From: an uncultured Collinsella sp.
GTDB lineage: Bacteria; Actinomycetota; Coriobacteriia; Coriobacteriales; Coriobacteriaceae
Assembly: GCA_900757495.1 (NCBI GenBank)
Contig: CAAENX010000025.1
Span: 1-40,164, forward strand
DNA: 40,164 bases
Direction: 5' to 3'
The position numbers were made by a program, and so were the translations under genes. The notes under the pieces were generated by a model. It searched no databases. It saw only the letters and a list, made by a program, of their open reading frames with translations, and was not told the origin of the DNA. This document shows, in pieces, positions 40,048 through 40,164 of this stretch; within the stretch, counting starts at the first letter, position 1; each line of letters opens with the position of its first letter.

Positions 40048-40164
40048 TCTGGAGTTGCCTTTCAGAACGTCCTCGACCATGGAAACCCCCTTATCCTGCT
40101 CCTTCGGAGCTGCGGATAAGGGGGTTTCCATGGTCTGCGGAATGTTCTGAAAGGCAACTCCAGA
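40048..40164. repeat. 117-nt near-perfect palindrome at the right edge
   Basis: Outer arms 40048-40068 and 40144-40164 are perfectly complementary (21 bp). After a short mismatched stretch (40069-40074 against 40136-40143), a second perfect helix of 22 bp follows (40075-40096 with 40114-40135), capped by GCTCC-TTC-GGAGC (40098-40110). It may extend past the window. It could terminate the opp operon, but there is no terminal T run; its length fits a palindromic mobile or REP-like element better. Confidence 0.8.

Noticed and set aside
1..40164. CRISPR array, prophage, insertion sequence or tRNA gene
   Set aside because: No regularly spaced direct repeats, transposase or phage gene is seen, and I recognise no tRNA cloverleaf with a T-loop GGTTCRAATCC in the intergenic regions.

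Overview
The window reads as chromosome of a high-GC actinobacterium of the class Coriobacteriia, most likely Collinsella or a close relative. The reasons are the whiA/rapZ pair, the uvrC...rapZ-whiA-gap-pgk-tpiA-secG backbone seen in actinobacteria, roughly 60% GC, and a gut-type sialic acid catabolic operon. The genus is an inference from gene content, not a database match. No prophage, insertion sequence, CRISPR array or tRNA gene is visible.

Region 1 (1-15747) is housekeeping. The 5S rRNA gene and terminator of an rRNA operon come first. Then follow coaE, a membrane-anchored lytic transglycosylase and uvrB. A leftward operon encodes an Mrp/NBP35 ATPase and two different FAD oxidoreductases. 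Next are uvrA with a good SOS (LexA) box, ybaK, murJ with an unusual ~250-residue acidic N-terminal extension, and uvrC. All three excinuclease subunits therefore lie within 14 kb.

Region 2 (15748-26543) is a one-way operon for sialic acid. After a ~225-nt leader with nested inverted repeats come a Tat-type lipoprotein binding protein, a permease, a permease-ATPase fusion and a second ATPase (an Opp-like importer). These are followed by a CE7 acetyl esterase, a second CE7 paralogue lacking the nucleophile serine, an N-acetylneuraminate lyase-like aldolase, a ROK kinase and NanE. Together they would import sialic acid, possibly remove O-acetyl groups, and convert it through ManNAc and ManNAc-6-P to GlcNAc-6-P. 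nagA, nagB, a sialidase and a dedicated regulator are not in the window. The operon sits between uvrC and rapZ, which are neighbours in many actinobacteria.

Region 3 (26544-33841) resumes the conserved backbone: rapZ, whiA (with no yvcK between them), gap, pgk, tpiA, gpmI and secG. Several strong hairpins separate transcription units, including one just in front of rapZ and one between gap and pgk.

Region 4 (33842-40164) is a five-gene oligopeptide/dipeptide ABC importer (binding protein, two permeases, two ATPases), ending in a ~117-nt near-perfect palindrome that runs to the edge of the window.

The most promising leads are the structured leader of the sialic acid operon and the AAAACGTTT-type operator it shares with gap, the active/inactive CE7 esterase pair, the triplicated DETAVF motif in MurJ, the altered cysteine set of UvrC, and two long palindromic elements (25734-25831 and 40048-40164).
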